This document shows positions 34,341-46,813 of a DNA stretch of 64,000 nt, one piece after another. The DNA comes from Theropithecus gelada. Taxonomy: Eukaryota; Chordata; Mammalia; Primates; Cercopithecidae. Below the pieces are notes generated by a model, which had not been told where the DNA came from, ran no database searches, and saw only the letters and a program-made list of their open reading frames with translations. The translations under genes were made by a program, and so were the position numbers. Numbering within the stretch: position 1 is the stretch's first letter; every line of letters starts with the position of its first letter. The DNA is taken from the NCBI RefSeq assembly GCF_003255815.1, contig NC_037673.1:92916840-92980839 (forward strand). Direction: 5' to 3'.

Positions 34341-35135
34341 AACACTTAAATTCTCCAGGGATTTTATCAACAAGATAGCTATCTAAGATAGTACTCAGAG
34401 TTTCTCAACTTTGGTGCTAGTCTACTTCACCAGACTTCTCACCTGCTAAAGGAGATAATGCCTGATGAATACTATGTGTTTGGTATGTAATAGCCATCAT
34501 ATCTGGCATCACCATCAATATTATTATCTTTATGAACTCTCCATTTAAACTGTTTACTCTGCCCATGTAAGTCTGCCTTTCTTTCTGTTTGTCTAAGTTT
34601 TTATCTCTGCGTCAAGTTTCTTTTGTAAGGCCTCTTAGGTCATGCCGTTTCTCATATCTCTTCCACATTTGAACTTTTATATTACTGATTGTTTAACTCT
34701 CTCATGCCTGCTATGAATGCCAGCTAACTGTGTTATAAAGTGCTTCCTAGAAAAAATATTATGTGGAATAATTTTCTTTGGCTATAGGGGCTTAAATACT
34801 GCATAAAAATGAACAAAGAAAGAAAGGAAGAAAAAAGAATAAAAGACAGTAAAAGCAATGACAGGGAAAAGAGTAAAATAATATTCTATGTAAAAATAAA
34901 TTTGAAAAATTATGGGTTAAGTGAAGTTAAAGCTACATTTTAAAATATTTGACTACAAGATTTATCAGAGTCTTAACACTATAAATCTCCAAAGGGTAAA
35001 AATTATATATAGTCATTCCCAAGAGCCAATCTGTAAAACTATAGATTCATTTGTGGTCACAACAATCTTCCAGGACTTGAATTCCTCAGAACATACTTCG
35101 AGTAAATGCTAGCATAGGGTGTAATTATTTCATAC
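34341..35135. other. Unique DNA, no gene seen
   Basis: About 800 bp, with an A/G-rich run near 34805-34880. No feature I can support. Confidence 0.5.
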
Positions 35136-35139
35136 ATAC

Positions 35140-35325
35140 TCTTTAGTTTGCCTTCACAACATCTGGGTTTATCAAATACTGTTATATTCCCAGTTTAACA
35201 GATGAAGCAATTGAGACTTAAAGAGGCTTAAGCATTTGCCTAAGATCACAAAGCCTTTAGAGGCAGCACTAGCATTTGAACTTCTAGCTCCCGAGTCCGG
35301 GCTTAGCCTCACCTGTTGGGAAGAT
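35140..35325 (+). mobile_element. MIR SINE
   Basis: Plus-strand MIR core and 3' part: 'cccagtttaacagatgaagcaattgagacttaaagagg', 'gcctaagatcacaaagc', 'gaacttctagctcccgagtccgggct'. Confidence 0.85.
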
Positions 35326-35329
35326 GACA

Positions 35330-36145
35330 TCTTGATAACCTCTCTGATCTGTAAAAATGGAGCTGCTGGGCAGATTCAGTGAGACGTGGGATGTAAACTA
35401 CATGACTTTCAAAAAAGGTTAGCTCCCTTTATTTTTTACTTTATTGTTGCCATTTAACATGTTATTTTATTTTATTATTTTAAAAAATGATGTATCTTGA
35501 TTCTTTATGTAGATAACCTTGATTGAAGAGAAGCTTATATGCCTGTTTTCAAGTCTTTATAAAGCCAAGTCCAGTGCTACTTAGATAAATACAAATTTCG
35601 GAGGTTCATAATTCCTTGTAATAAGAAAAGAATATCTGCAGATTATCTTTCGATTTTGAACATGTCACTTTTAATGTGGATTATTATCTGGGTATCATAT
35701 ATATGTTTTAAAACAGCAGTTATGTATACTTCTTTTATATGGTATATTTTCATTGATTATCATTTGAGAGGGTAACGAACAGTTTAGAGTAAACATTGTG
35801 CAAATTCTGAGATTAACTAAATTTTGCAAAACTGTAATTTAGAAATATTAGCAAAAATAATATTTACTATAATTCAAAGTAAAAGAATAAAAAAGCACAC
35901 TTGACTGGCCTTTGACTTTGGGTGTGGGGAGTCGTCATTGTCCCATAAAAATATCCGGTTATGATTTATTACTATAAACAGACTTCCAGCTCTGTATTAC
36001 ATGCTGAGTTTCTAACTTCATTTTATTCAATTTCAAACTTTCAGCACAGTATCTTGACCCGTTAGCATATGGTTCAGCCTAACTTTCAAATTATATTTTC
36101 ACATTTTTCCTTACTTATTCTTAATTTCTGACTCATTAGTCTCCA
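35330..36145. other. Unique DNA, no gene seen
   Basis: About 800 bp of AT-rich sequence without a recognised feature. Confidence 0.5.
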
Positions 36146-36149
36146 AACA

Positions 36150-36480
36150 TGTCCTCTGCTTTCTTTCCCAGCTTGCTCATGTTGACCCTTCTGTCTGTGA
36201 AATCATAGGCACCATCTCATGCCTTTCTCAAAATTTCATCTTCTCGATGAAGACCTTCTTAGCCCTTTCACCTGAACTTGAATTCTGATACCAGTTGAAT
36301 TGATACAACAGTTTTTATATCAATATACCAATATTATTCTATCTCTCATATTATTCTGTTAGATGTATTCTGTTTTTTCTCCCACTTCCCCATTCTCCAC
36401 CTCCCCTCCCACCCTATGCTCCCAGACTCTTGAAAGAGGATTTGAGAATATTAAATTAGTCATATTGATCTTTGTATTAC
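36150..36480 (+). mobile_element. Probable L2 LINE fragment
   Basis: 'tttctcaaaatttcatcttctcgatgaagaccttcttagccctttc' resembles the L2 3'UTR 'gtcacctcctcagagaggccttccctgacc' block, followed by L2-like spacing. Highly diverged. Confidence 0.45.
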
Positions 36481-36504
36481 AATGACAACAATAACAATAA
36501 TAAA

Positions 36505-36770
36505 AACAATAGCTTCTAAATCTTGTTGAGTGTTCACTAGTTGAAGACGGTGTAGTACTGTTGCATTATAATATATCATGAGTTTATACAACTTCACAAT
36601 GACACAGCTAATATTTTTACTTCATATTATAGATGGGAAAACTCAGGCTTAGAGAAGTCACCAAGGTCAGTTAGGGAGTGAGAGGGCCATGATTTGACCC
36701 CTGGCACTAGGATTCCAGAGCTCATATTTTGGACTACTGCATAGGAGTGTAATCTCCAAAGGTGCATCAC
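36505..36770 (+). mobile_element. MIR SINE
   Basis: Nearly full MIR: 'ttgttgagtgttcactag', 'ttatagatgggaaaactcaggcttagagaagtcaccaaggtcagtt', 'gggccatgatttgacccctggca'. Confidence 0.85.
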
Positions 36771-38424
36771 CTATAGTAGAAGTTCAAAATAGGTAAAAAT
36801 TGAATTTGCATTTTCAAAGAAACATGCTTTTATATATTAAATTTTGGTGCATTATGGTTAGTCTATGTTACATTTGTGTTTCCTTCACAAACATGCATTG
36901 CTTCCTTCAAAAACATGCTCATAGCAGTACCTTACTTTTTATAAAATATTATTTTTATGAGAATAACATAAGCACTCTATGGAGTATGAAAGATTAGGTT
37001 GACTATGATTTGAAAAACAAGGGATTTAAATCATTGACTACTTATCATACCAGTCGAGGAAACATGATTTTTCAAACTCAAGTTAATAATTTTTCCATTA
37101 TGAAGCATCATTCGGTGGAAATTTTAATGATACTTGTTTCTACTGCTTATTACCAGGTATTTTTAGCTTATCTCTTTTCAAATAATTCAAGGTTATCCTT
37201 CTGCCTATTTACTGCAGGCCAGGGAGGGCAAATAGACACAGTCTCAAGGATCATCCATATTTGTTCCATTAGTAGTAGCTGCCTGGATCCCTGAGTTGAG
37301 ATTCTGAATCTTTGCCCATGTCCTCAGGAAAGAGTTCTATCATTAGTTAGGAGAATCTGACATATTTGGTGCAAATAACACAGTGTCTGCCACACATCTG
37401 TCATTTCTACTGTAGGCTGCTGTCTTTCAGTATTGTGTAGACATATATTAATGTATAAGTGAATTTTGGTATTAAGACATAACTGACCAACCAAATGCCT
37501 AGACTACAAAGAGTGAATCATTCCAACCTGGAGATTTTGGAATAGATCCTTCTTTATATTACTTTATAATGTGTGAATGTGCAGATAGTTTAGCATTATT
37601 TCGATTAGTATCTCTGTTATGACATGATTTACACATTCCTATCCTATGTTATGTATCTCAACACTCTTTTCTTATTGTTTCTGTTATTGAAGAACTTTCA
37701 ACAACTCTGGGTAATGCCAAGAATACATTGGCTAAAACATTAATTTTATTTTTGGACCATTGCCTGGTTAGATGGAAAACATATACAATATGTGGTAAGT
37801 TTATTATATTATTATCTAGCCATTTCCTCTGTATTTCCTTTTGTACCTACTGAATAAGGGTAGTCAATAAAAGTATTGCATTAGAATGATGACATTCCAT
37901 TTGTCAATGCCTTACTTGCTATTTTCTAGCTAGCTTTAAGGAATACTTATGTATCTTCATTAATCTTTACTACATTAAATCTAGTAGTAATTACACTTAA
38001 AGTCACTTCACACTTGCAGACTTTGCCTTTTGCTAAGGGTATTGTCTATGTTTGAGTCTTTCATCTTTTTCCTTAAGTTATATGATCATTTCAGTGAAGT
38101 AAAAGGACAGGTGATTACCATTAGTTCTTGGTGGTATCATGTACATTGTTTATGCTCATTAAAGGTGAAATCATATTTGCTTTTCAAATTCTAAAGCTAA
38201 TTTGGGTTTTACTGGAAATATTACAAACCTAAATTTTGCCACATTTTTTTCATTTCTGCATAGAGATTTTCACCTATATCATCACATATTCTTACCTACT
38301 ATAATCTCATTGATAGAGATCTGCATATGGATCTCTAATACAAGATAAACACTTTTAGAAAGAGTTGTCTTAGTGTCTACATGACATGAAGAAACTAAGC
38401 TGCAATATTACTTCTAATAATGTG
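36771..38424. other. Unique AT-rich DNA, no gene seen
   Basis: About 1.65 kb. Open frames at 36800-36997 and 37010-37294 (plus) are short, without homology or codon pattern that I recognise. No repeat is named. Confidence 0.5.
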
Positions 38425-38732
38425 GATTTATTTATTTTTATTTATTTATTTTTTGAGATGGAGTCTCACTCTGTTGCCCAGGCTGGAGGGCAGTGGCGCA
38501 ATCTTGGCTCACTGCAACCTCCGCCTCCTGGGTTCACGCCATTCTCCTGCCTCAGCCTCCCGAGTAGCCGGGATTACAGGCACCCACCACCACACCTGGC
38601 TAATTTTTTGTATTTTTAGTACAGATGGGATTTCACTGTGTTAGCCAGGGTGGTCTCAAACTCGTGACCTCATGATCCACCCACCTTGGCCTCCCAAAGT
38701 GCTGGGATTATAGGCATGAGCCAGATTTATTT
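38425..38732 (-). mobile_element. Alu SINE with target duplication
   Basis: Minus-strand full-length Alu (body 38434-38723). The tail is (TTTA)n, giving 'tttatttatttttatttattt'. Target duplication 'gatttattt' at 38425-38433 and 38724-38732. Little-diverged AluS/Y-like body. Confidence 0.95.
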
Positions 38733-39830
38733 CTAAATAAAATTTCAATAAAAATTTTCTTACAGATAACTTTCATCCTCATCTTATATTCTACTATACA
38801 TGTATTTTTTAGCTATGGGCATTTGTACCCACTCTGACTAGTTTAAACAGAAAAGGATTTATTCAGGATTATTAGCAATTTACACAATAATTAAGAGAAC
38901 TGAAGGAACAGACTTGAAATAATTAAACTGCTACAGAAACCTGCTGGGATATTCTATAGTTCAAATGCACTGAGTTATTTAAAAGATATATTATAAGAAG
39001 AAAGGGGTGAGGGAGGAACCTATAAATTAAAAGAGACTTAAAAGACACATCAGATTCTTAAAGAGGGTGCAAGATTAAATTATAGTGTCTAAGGATGCAT
39101 ACTTAGGTGATAATATGATAATGAAACAGAAGGAAGTGAAAGTTACAAATGTCAGAACAGTGATTAAATTTAGGAGAATAAGGGACTTATTACTGTGATG
39201 AGTTACATGGAGGAGTTTCTGGGTGGCTTGCAAAATTCTACTTTATGATCTGCTTGGTAGTTATAAGTGAGTTCATCTTAAAGTAACTCATCAAGTTATT
39301 CATTTTTCAGTTTTTTTATCATTTTATTTTCAAAGAAAATAGTTGAAAACAATTTAAAACAATGTATCAACAACATTTCAGTAGTATTACCTTCTTACAG
39401 GAGCTAGATTACTTTTATAAATGTGTTGTGTTTGCATATACCATGTTTTTTATTGGAAGAGTTATATTAGAGAACTTTTACAGTTGAGTCATATCTAAAA
39501 ACTATTTAAACATCTACTACAACAGCAGTGAACTCAGACTAAGATAAGGTAAATCTTTACTCAGATTAAAAAGCAAATACATATAATTCTTCTTCTAGTG
39601 ATGGTGTGTAGCACTAAATACCAACAAATTGAAAGTTTAAATACATAATAGATACGAATGACTATGAAGATTATTAGTTTTTGAAAGCAGAGAAATCTTG
39701 GCCGAGGTAAACTTGCTTGAACTGAAATGTTAGTATCTTCATACATTTTAGATGTAGCTGGATAACTCACATAATAATTGATTTCGATTTACTATTAAGA
39801 CAGCATAACAAAACTGTTTTAACCTGTCCA
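38733..39830. other. Unique DNA, no gene seen
   Basis: About 1.1 kb, AT-rich. No feature that I can support. Confidence 0.5.
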
Positions 39831-39831
39831 G

Positions 39832-40305
39832 CTTTTTCTTTCCTCCTCTGGTAAGATCCCCTCCCCACCTGCTCTACCCTATTCCTTGCCTTTCCTTAGG
39901 GGACTGGCCCTCTTCTACTCCAGTTCTGGTGTGTTTGTGATGACAGTACCCTTCTTCTTAATTAAAAAATCAGCCCAATGAACATGTGATCCAGGCTGGA
40001 CCAATCAGAGGCCTTCTCTGAAATTTTTATATACTAACTCAAAAAAGGAGATCTTTCTGTGTGTTCTGTGGTCATTTGATATGTGCCTAAAGAGGAGAAT
40101 TTTCTGACACTCTCATAAAAGTGGTTCTGAGAGCTGGAGAGAAAGGGAAGCAGAAACGCTTGACAATATCGTTTGAGGTCTCATTTGCATCTGAATCCAG
40201 CTCTGCCTTACATTTCTCAGTTGCATGAACAAGTAAATTTCTTATTCCATTTTTGCTTATACTAGTTTAAAGTGTGCTTCTGTCATTTGTGAATGAAAGT
40301 TTCAA
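39832..40305 (+). mobile_element. Old LTR-like repeat
   Basis: Contains a familiar mammalian LTR layout: 'gatccaggctggaccaatcagaggccttctctg' (CCAAT box), a purine-rich middle, 'gtttgaggtctcatttgcatctgaatccagc', and 'caagtaaatttcttattccatttttgcttatactagtttaaagtgtgcttctgtca' at the 3' end. The family is not named with confidence. Confidence 0.55.
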
Positions 40306-40890
40306 CTATTTTAAGGAGCATAATACATTTTCTCTTTTTTACTTCTTTGATATCAGTTGACAAATGTCACAAATGTCATGTTGACACACTAAAATAGGAC
40401 AGGGAAGAATTAGGATTAATCAAGTATCTGAGTCTTGATCTGCCACCTAACTTCAGAAATTGTTGTCAGTCTTCTAGATTCTCATTAACATTTAATAAAG
40501 ACGTTTGTCAAGATTAATCAATATACCTGGCAATTGTTAATTAAGCTCTCCTAAAATATCTCCTCTTTAGCACTTAAATATTTGCTTTGGAATATCTATG
40601 ATGGATCGTGTACAATTTGCTAATGACAAGAAGGATGCATTTACCTTGAAGTTCATAATATTTTTAAATTTCAGATTTGGAAATTAAGCATCTTTAATTT
40701 TTAAGAAGGAAAATAAATAGTTACTATACCCGAGGAGCCCCGTCTGTATACAATCTGATTTGCAGGGTGTCGTATTCTAGCCTTTGAGCTGATGGTGTGA
40801 TGGGATGAGAATTGTGGGGACTCTGGGAGGGGCTAAGTGTGATTTGTATGTGGAAGGATGTGAGTCAGTGGGGAGTCACAAGGCAAACTG
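40306..40890. other. Unique DNA, no gene seen
   Basis: No recognised repeat, RNA gene or exon. Confidence 0.5.
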
Positions 40891-40894
40891 TGGT

Positions 40895-41066
40895 AGGCAG
40901 ATTCTAAATGGCTCTCAGTGATCCCTGCCTCCTGGTATTCATGCTAGATGTAATCCCCTCCTCTTGAGTGCAAACTAGGACCAATGACTCTCTTATAAGG
41001 AATAGAATATGGCAAAAGTGATGGGATGTCACTTTCTAAACTAGGTTATAAAAGACTGTTTTCTGT
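40895..41066 (+). mobile_element. Old LTR-like repeat, truncated
   Basis: Phrases 'ggtaggcagattctaaatggctctcagtgatccctgcctcctggtattcatg', 'aatcccctcctcttgagtgcaaactaggacc', and 'agaatatggcaaaagtgatgggatgtcac' match a common MaLR/ERVL-type LTR. It is cut off at the 28S rRNA fragment. Confidence 0.6.
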
Positions 41067-41281
41067 CTTGCTCACTCTCTCCTTTCAAAATTATTTTCAA
41101 CTTTCCCTTATTGTACTAGTTTATTGAATATCAGTATCTTGCTGATATGTAGCCAAAGATGAAGTTTACCACTCGCTTTGGGCTACATTCTCAAGCAGCT
41201 TGACTCTAGGAAGACTGGTCTCTCCTGTCCACTGTGCTGGCAGCCACTACAGGTCTCATACTGCATGCGCCTTCGATTATC
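41067..41281 (-). pseudogene. 28S rRNA pseudogene fragment
   Basis: On the minus strand this reads as the 5' domain of 28S rRNA. Diagnostic phrases (plus-strand text) are 'ttttcaactttcccttattgtac', 'gaagtttaccactcgctttgggct' and 'cattctcaagcagcttgactctaggaagac', which are complements of the conserved 28S 'ggtaaactccatctaagg' and 'ggagtcgggttgcttgggaatgcagccc' regions. About 215 bp, with many C-to-T/G-to-A type changes as in an old methylated copy. It is not part of an rDNA unit, lacks 18S, 5.8S and the rest of 28S, and lies alone among transposons. It is best explained as an LINE-mobilised rRNA piece. Confidence 0.85.
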
Positions 41282-41694
41282 TTTTTCACCCAGCCTAACT
41301 GAAAACACATAGGAAAGGGAATTCTCAAGTACATAATTCATCTCAGCCACATTGCCATATTACAAAGCTACCAAAATTACTCAGGGTCCACTTTATTTAG
41401 GAATGACAGGATAAATGCATGATTGTTTTCCTTAATTTACTAGTTTTCAAGAAGATGAATTGTTTCTTTATCATCCCCAGAAGTTGGCAAATTGTTTTCT
41501 TAAAATTAACTTTTAATGTTAGAATGGGTCAGAAAAGGCCTATGGAGATATTACATAGATTCCTCATATACTGCACACCATTTCCTTCATTATTATTTTA
41601 CATTAATATAGTATGATTTTTATAATTAACGAATCAATATTGATACATTATTAGTAAATAAAATTCACACTTCATTCATATTTTCTTATGTCCT
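41282..41694. other. Unique DNA, no gene seen
   Basis: About 410 bp between the 28S fragment and the L1M 3' end; no recognised feature. Confidence 0.5.
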
Positions 41695-42243
41695 TTTTTT
41701 TCTATTCATGGTATCATTACATTTAATGGATACCATACTACATTTAGTGTCATGTTTGTTTAGGTTCCTCTTGGCCGTGACAGTTTCTAATACTTTTCTT
41801 GTTTTGGATAACCTTGGCAGTTTTGAAAAGCACTGCTCAGGCATTTTCTGGAATGTCCCTAAATTGGAATTTGTAGGATGTATTTCTTATGATTAGACTT
41901 GGGTTAAATGTTTTTGGGAGGAGAACCATAGAGGCAATGTTCCATTTTCATTCTATCATATTCAGGGTACATGCTTTCAATGTGACTTATCACTGTGGAT
42001 GTGGACTTTCATCCGCTGGCTGAGTTTCTTCAACTTTGCCTAAATATCATCAGCTTGTCAGGTTTCTCCACTGTATAGTTACTCTTTCCATGCTTCCCTT
42101 ACATACTATACCCTTTAGAAGGTCACTATGTACAGCCCACACTTAAGAGAGTGGGGAGCTATGCTTTACCTCCTTGGGGACAGAATAGCAACATAAATTA
42201 TTTGGAATTCTTCTGCATGGGCAATTTGTCCATTTTTCCCCAC

Positions 42244-42531
42244 TTTTTTTTTTTTTTTGAGATGGAGTCTCGCCCTGTCACCCAGGCTGGAGTGCAATGG
42301 TGTGATCTGTGCTCACTGCAACCTTTGCCTCCCAGTTCAAGTGATTCTCCTTCCTTAGCCTCCTGAGTAGCTGAGATTATAGGTGCCTGCCACCATGCCC
42401 CGCTAATTTTTTGTATTCTTAGTAGAGATGGGGTTTCACCATGTTGGCTGGGCTGGTCTCGAAACCCTGACCCCATGATCCGCCTGCCTTGGCCTCCCAA
42501 AGTGCTGGGATTACAGGCGTGAGCTACCGCA
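42244..42531 (-). mobile_element. Alu SINE in L1M
   Basis: Minus-strand full-length Alu: T-run 42245-42260, 'gagatggagtctcgccctgtc' to 'ggattacaggcgtgagctaccgc'. L1M continues on both sides. Confidence 0.94.
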
Positions 42532-43027
42532 CAACTGCTTAATGTCTTGTATTCAACATTACAATGTCATATAGCATAATTTCACCTATTCAACTCTCCT
42601 CACCCACCTGAACTGCTAGCAACCACTGATATGTTTATCATCCCTATCATGTTGTCTTTTCCATGATGTCATGTAAATGGAGCCACATATTACATGGCCT
42701 TTTCGAATTGGCTTCTTTCACATAGTAATATACACTTAAGATTTATTAATGCCATTTTGTGGCTTAATAACTCATTTCTTTTTATCACTCAGTGACATTG
42801 CACTGTGTGTATTAACATATACTAGAGTGTATTTATGAATTCAGATATAGAAAAACATCTTGGTTGTTTCTAGTTTTTGATAGCTATGAATTAAACTGTT
42901 ATAAACATTTATATGCATATTTTCTTGGGACTTGTTTTCAAATTAGCTTCGTAAATATCTAGGAGTGCAGTTGCTGGATTTTCTAGTAATGTTACATAAT
43001 GTTTAGCTTTGTAAGAAACTGCCAAAC

Positions 43028-43477
43028 TGAGGTAGGAGGTGGGACTCAACTCTGGACCCGATTGAAGACTGGTTGAAACAGGAAGAGGCACTGAAAGCAC
43101 TTTTCCATAAGACACACCTACTGGCACCATGACAGTTTACCATTGCTATGGCAATACCCGAAACTTACTGCCCCTTCCTTCCTTTCCAAGGAAGTTACTA
43201 CCCCTTTTCTAGAAATTTCTGAATAACTCTTCCCTTAATTTGCATGTAATTAAAAGTGGGTATAAATATGACTGTAGAACTGTCCCTGAGTTGCTGCTCT
43301 CAACACATTGCCTATGGAGTAGTGCTGCTTTGCAGGAGAAGTCACAGAGCTGTAACTCTGCTGCCTCAATATAGCTGTTTTCTTCTACTACCAGCTTGGT
43401 CTTGAATTCTTCACTGAGCAAAGCCAAGAAACTTCCAAAGCTAAGCCTCAATTTTAGGGCTTGCTCACCCTACATCA
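43028..43477 (+). promoter_or_regulatory. 5' LTR of ERV1 provirus
   Basis: 450 bp, TG...CA. U3 contains 'caccatgacagtttaccattgctatggcaa' and a TATAAA box at 43261-43266. The polyadenylation signal has mutated to AATATA near 43348, whereas the 3' LTR keeps AATAAA. U5 ends 'cctacatca'. The LTR would have driven plus-strand proviral transcription; present activity cannot be judged. Confidence 0.85.
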
Positions 43478-43479
43478 AG

Positions 43480-43497
43480 TGGTACCCAAAGTGGGGC
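43480..43497 (+). promoter_or_regulatory. Retroviral primer-binding site
   Basis: 'tggtacccaaagtgggg' starts two bases after the 5' LTR, in the usual TGGTnnCCnA...GGGG form complementary to the 3' end of a host tRNA. The tRNA species cannot be assigned safely because the site is mutated. Confidence 0.7.
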
Positions 43498-44639
43498 TGA
43501 AGAGAGAAGATGACGATGAGAGAAGCAGTGGTTAGTAGTTGGCAAGGTTGTGGCAAGAGACAGCCACCAGTGAGATGATGAGCAAAGAGAAGAGAGATGA
43601 TAAAGGGGTCAGTGACTGAGGTTGCAAGAGTTGTAACACTGAGGCTGTAACACTGAAGAGCTGCTGACCCTGCAAGAGTTACAGCACTAAGCAAAGGCTC
43701 TTTTCAGAGCCCTCATTTTTCCAGACAGGTGGTGGAGGTGAGTGGACAGGCAAGCGATCATAGTACTGTTGTCTTGTACAATACCTGCCACTCTGACCAG
43801 TAACCAGCAGGCTAGCGGGTTACTGGTCCCTGTACTGGCCACTCCCACTGTAACAGCTGAGCCCACCCAACCTGGGGAACCTGAAGAAAGCTCACTGGGT
43901 CCCACGTGGGAGATTCATCAGCGCCATTTTGGCTCCTGTGGATTGATGAGTGTCCTCACTTCCCCACTTCCCATAGTATTGGGTGAGCTAGGGAATAAAA
44001 GCCTCTGGCTAAATGGTCAGTTTAAAGTCCCCTGTCCTTTGAATGCCCTGAAACACACCCTCATTACCCCTTCCCTGGTCCTTTTTCTTTTGGCTCCGTT
44101 TTATTGCCCCACCAGTCATTTTATTTTCAGTCCTAAAATTAATGTTTTGTTTGCAGGACTCTGAAATGCCAGAGTCACATTGTTCTGTGACCCCAACCAG
44201 GCCTTTGGGGTTCTGTTGGCTGCTCCAAGGATGCTCTGGGGTTTTCAGCATTGGTTGTCTCCCAAATACTCTGGGTCTTCTGGCATTAGTTGTAGAGACC
44301 CTCACTGGCCGATATTCAAGTACTGCGGGTTTTAGACATTTGGTATTTTCAGTAGCTTCCTGGATTCTCGAGGGTTTTTGGCACTGACATTTCTTTTAGG
44401 ATTGTAGGTTGGAGGCCCACTCTGGGGGAATCTTGGTCTTGCCTTCTCTTGTTTTGGGCTCTAAAGTTATTATTTTTCAAAACGACATTTTTTTTTTCTT
44501 GTCACTTTATTTACACTTTTCCTTCTACACTTAGTTAAAAAAATACTTCCTTTGTCGTATTTTGTTCACTGGAAAACACTTATAATCCACTCTCATAACT
44601 TGCTAACTATACTTATACCTTCTTTGCAGGAAGTGAGAA

Positions 44640-46100
44640 ACTAAAAGGGGAAAAAATAGCAAGGGCCTAGTTGCTTTCTCTCTTACTAGATTTAGAAAGT
44701 CTTCTGTGTCCTGTAGAAATCCTTGTTAGACGTGGGGACAATGATGAGCATCCCAGAGGACTCTCCACTAGGGTGTCTTTTAGGCTACTAGAGCAAATTC
44801 AAATTTGACTTAAAGGAAAAGAAACTCATTTTCGATTCCAACACTTTTTGGGTCCATTACACAGTAGAAAACCAACACATCTGGCCTAGGCATGGTTCTT
44901 TATGTTGTAATGTTATTTTACAATTAGATTCATGCTGTAAATAAGGACAATGTGAAGAGATACCTTATGTACAGGCTTTTATGATCCTTTACTGGTTTAT
45001 GTTACTTCCACCACCAGGAAGCTACCCCTAAGCTATCCTTAAGGGATCTCCTCCTAGCTTCTCTCCCTAGAAGCCCTAATGCTCCCTGGATCTTCCTCAG
45101 TCCCTCAATTCTGGTCAGGGGGAATCCCACTCATTCTCTAATGAAGGATTCCACCCCAAGGCCATCAGGTACCCCTTCCCCTTATACACTAGCCCTAGCT
45201 TATAGCTCCTACTGCCTGAGAAATTAAGCTCAAACAGTACCACCAGGAATGGGGTCCCACATCAGTCTCTAAAGTCGAACCTGTGTCAATTACAGGATGT
45301 AGCTGGTGGAAATAAAGTAACACTTGGAGTATATGTCCAATTTTCTAAGTGTGATTTGGCTTTTTCCAGTCAAAATATGAGCAATTTTCAGAGGATTGAA
45401 AAAAGTTCATAGAGATATTTGTTAAGGTGACCATGTTCTTTAATTTGTCAAGACTTGCAAGTATTGTCATGTGCTTACTGTGTTGTGGGAAAAAAAGTTA
45501 AGCCAGTTAATTATGACAAGGTTAGAGAAATAAGTCAGGGATAAAACAAAAATCCTGCTCTGTTTTAGGGTCATTTGGTTGAGGCACTCAGGAAATATAC
45601 TAATACAGACCCAGACTACCCCTAAGGGAAAACTCTCCTTGGTATGTATTTTATTATTCACTCTACCCCGGTATTAGAAGGAAGCTTTAGAAAGCAGCAA
45701 TGGAACCCCAAACCTCTATTAGTCAACTCTTAATCATCACCTCTAAAGTTTACAATAGGGATAGGGCAAAAGAGGTTAAAAAAAAGAAAGAAAATAGCCA
45801 AAAAATGCTATTATTAACAGTTTCATTAAGCTCCCTACCCGCTCAGGGTTACCTGTCCCAAGAAAGTGTCACAAGATTGGCATCTGAAATGCCCAAAGAA
45901 GAATTCCTGACTCGCCAGCCCCTGGGCTAGAATCAGGGTGTATACTATAAGCAAAAGGGCCGTTGACAATGAGAATATCTTAACCATACCCTGTGACAGA
46001 GAAAAAAACTCCCCATCAATACTAGAGCCAACCTTCTTCCACTAGCCCCAGCAAGCTACCTTGCTCAAGTAAGTTTACTAGGGGTCTTAGACACTTGACT
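44640..46100 (+). pseudogene. Retroviral gag remnant (broken)
   Basis: Reading through frameshifts and stops, this encodes diverged gammaretrovirus-like Gag. The capsid part lies at about 45270-45800, including the region corresponding to the major homology region near 45500-45620. Nucleocapsid-like sequence follows to about 46050. In-frame stops are present at several places (for example near 45420, 45545, 45562 and 45625), and no frame exceeds 76 residues. Gag would have formed the virion core; this copy cannot be expressed as a protein. Confidence 0.75.
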
Positions 46101-46765
46101 CCATGAATGGCTTTGTGCAGTGGCAGACAGGTGGCCACTCAAATGTTTTTCTTCAGTGTTACCACTGCCTGGCAAGCCCCCCAGTGGTTGAGGGACTCCA
46201 GGATCTCCCTTTGAGTAATATACTTTCCCCCCTCCCTTCCTTACTTAATGCTATGGGATCCCCTTCCCTGACTCTTCCTGTTTTCTATACCTATTGAGGC
46301 AAACTAAATTTGGCCAGGTAGACAGGTCCCAATTTTGTAAATAACTTGGATCCAGTTGTATTGTATAGGTCACTTTGTTTGATATGCTTGTATATGTGTA
46401 TATACAGGTATTGTGATGGGTGTTATGTCTAGGATGCTATCAAATTGGTTTATAAACCAAATTTGACAAATTGGTTTATAAACTCACTCATAAATTAAAC
46501 AAATAAGGCTAGTTTAAATGTTTTAGTTTGAAGATAATGTTGTGGCTTCTAAACTGTAACTTTACAATAAACTGATGTCCATAGGCTTTAGAATGGTTAA
46601 AATGACTTTAAATAGTGAGCTTTGTGTAGTTAAAATCTTAAATTGTAAAATGATTCTCATCTATGAAATGTCAATGTCTGGTGGGCAAGTCAGGATTTCT
46701 TGCTTTCTAGGTTCATAGAAAACATAGAAAATATACCAAAAATTGTACTCTTTATTGGGAAAAGA

Positions 46766-46813
46766 AATATATATATATAAAATATGTATTTTATGTATAT
46801 ATAATATATATAT
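46766..46813. repeat. (TA)n-rich low complexity
   Basis: Alternating AT run with TATATATATATA and TATATATATATG blocks in the 3' part of the provirus interior. Confidence 0.85.

Noticed and set aside
34390..34470. MER5-type hAT fragment
   Set aside because: Only the words 'gtttctcaactttgg' match; the rest does not follow the MER5 consensus.
41067..41281. Functional rRNA gene
   Set aside because: Only about 215 bp, heavily mutated, and not accompanied by other rRNA or spacer sequence.
43480..43497. tRNA gene
   Set aside because: Only an 18-bp retroviral primer-binding site; no cloverleaf or A/B boxes.
43742..44164. 140-residue open frame
   Set aside because: Lies in the leader between the primer-binding site and gag of the ERV; no recognisable domain.
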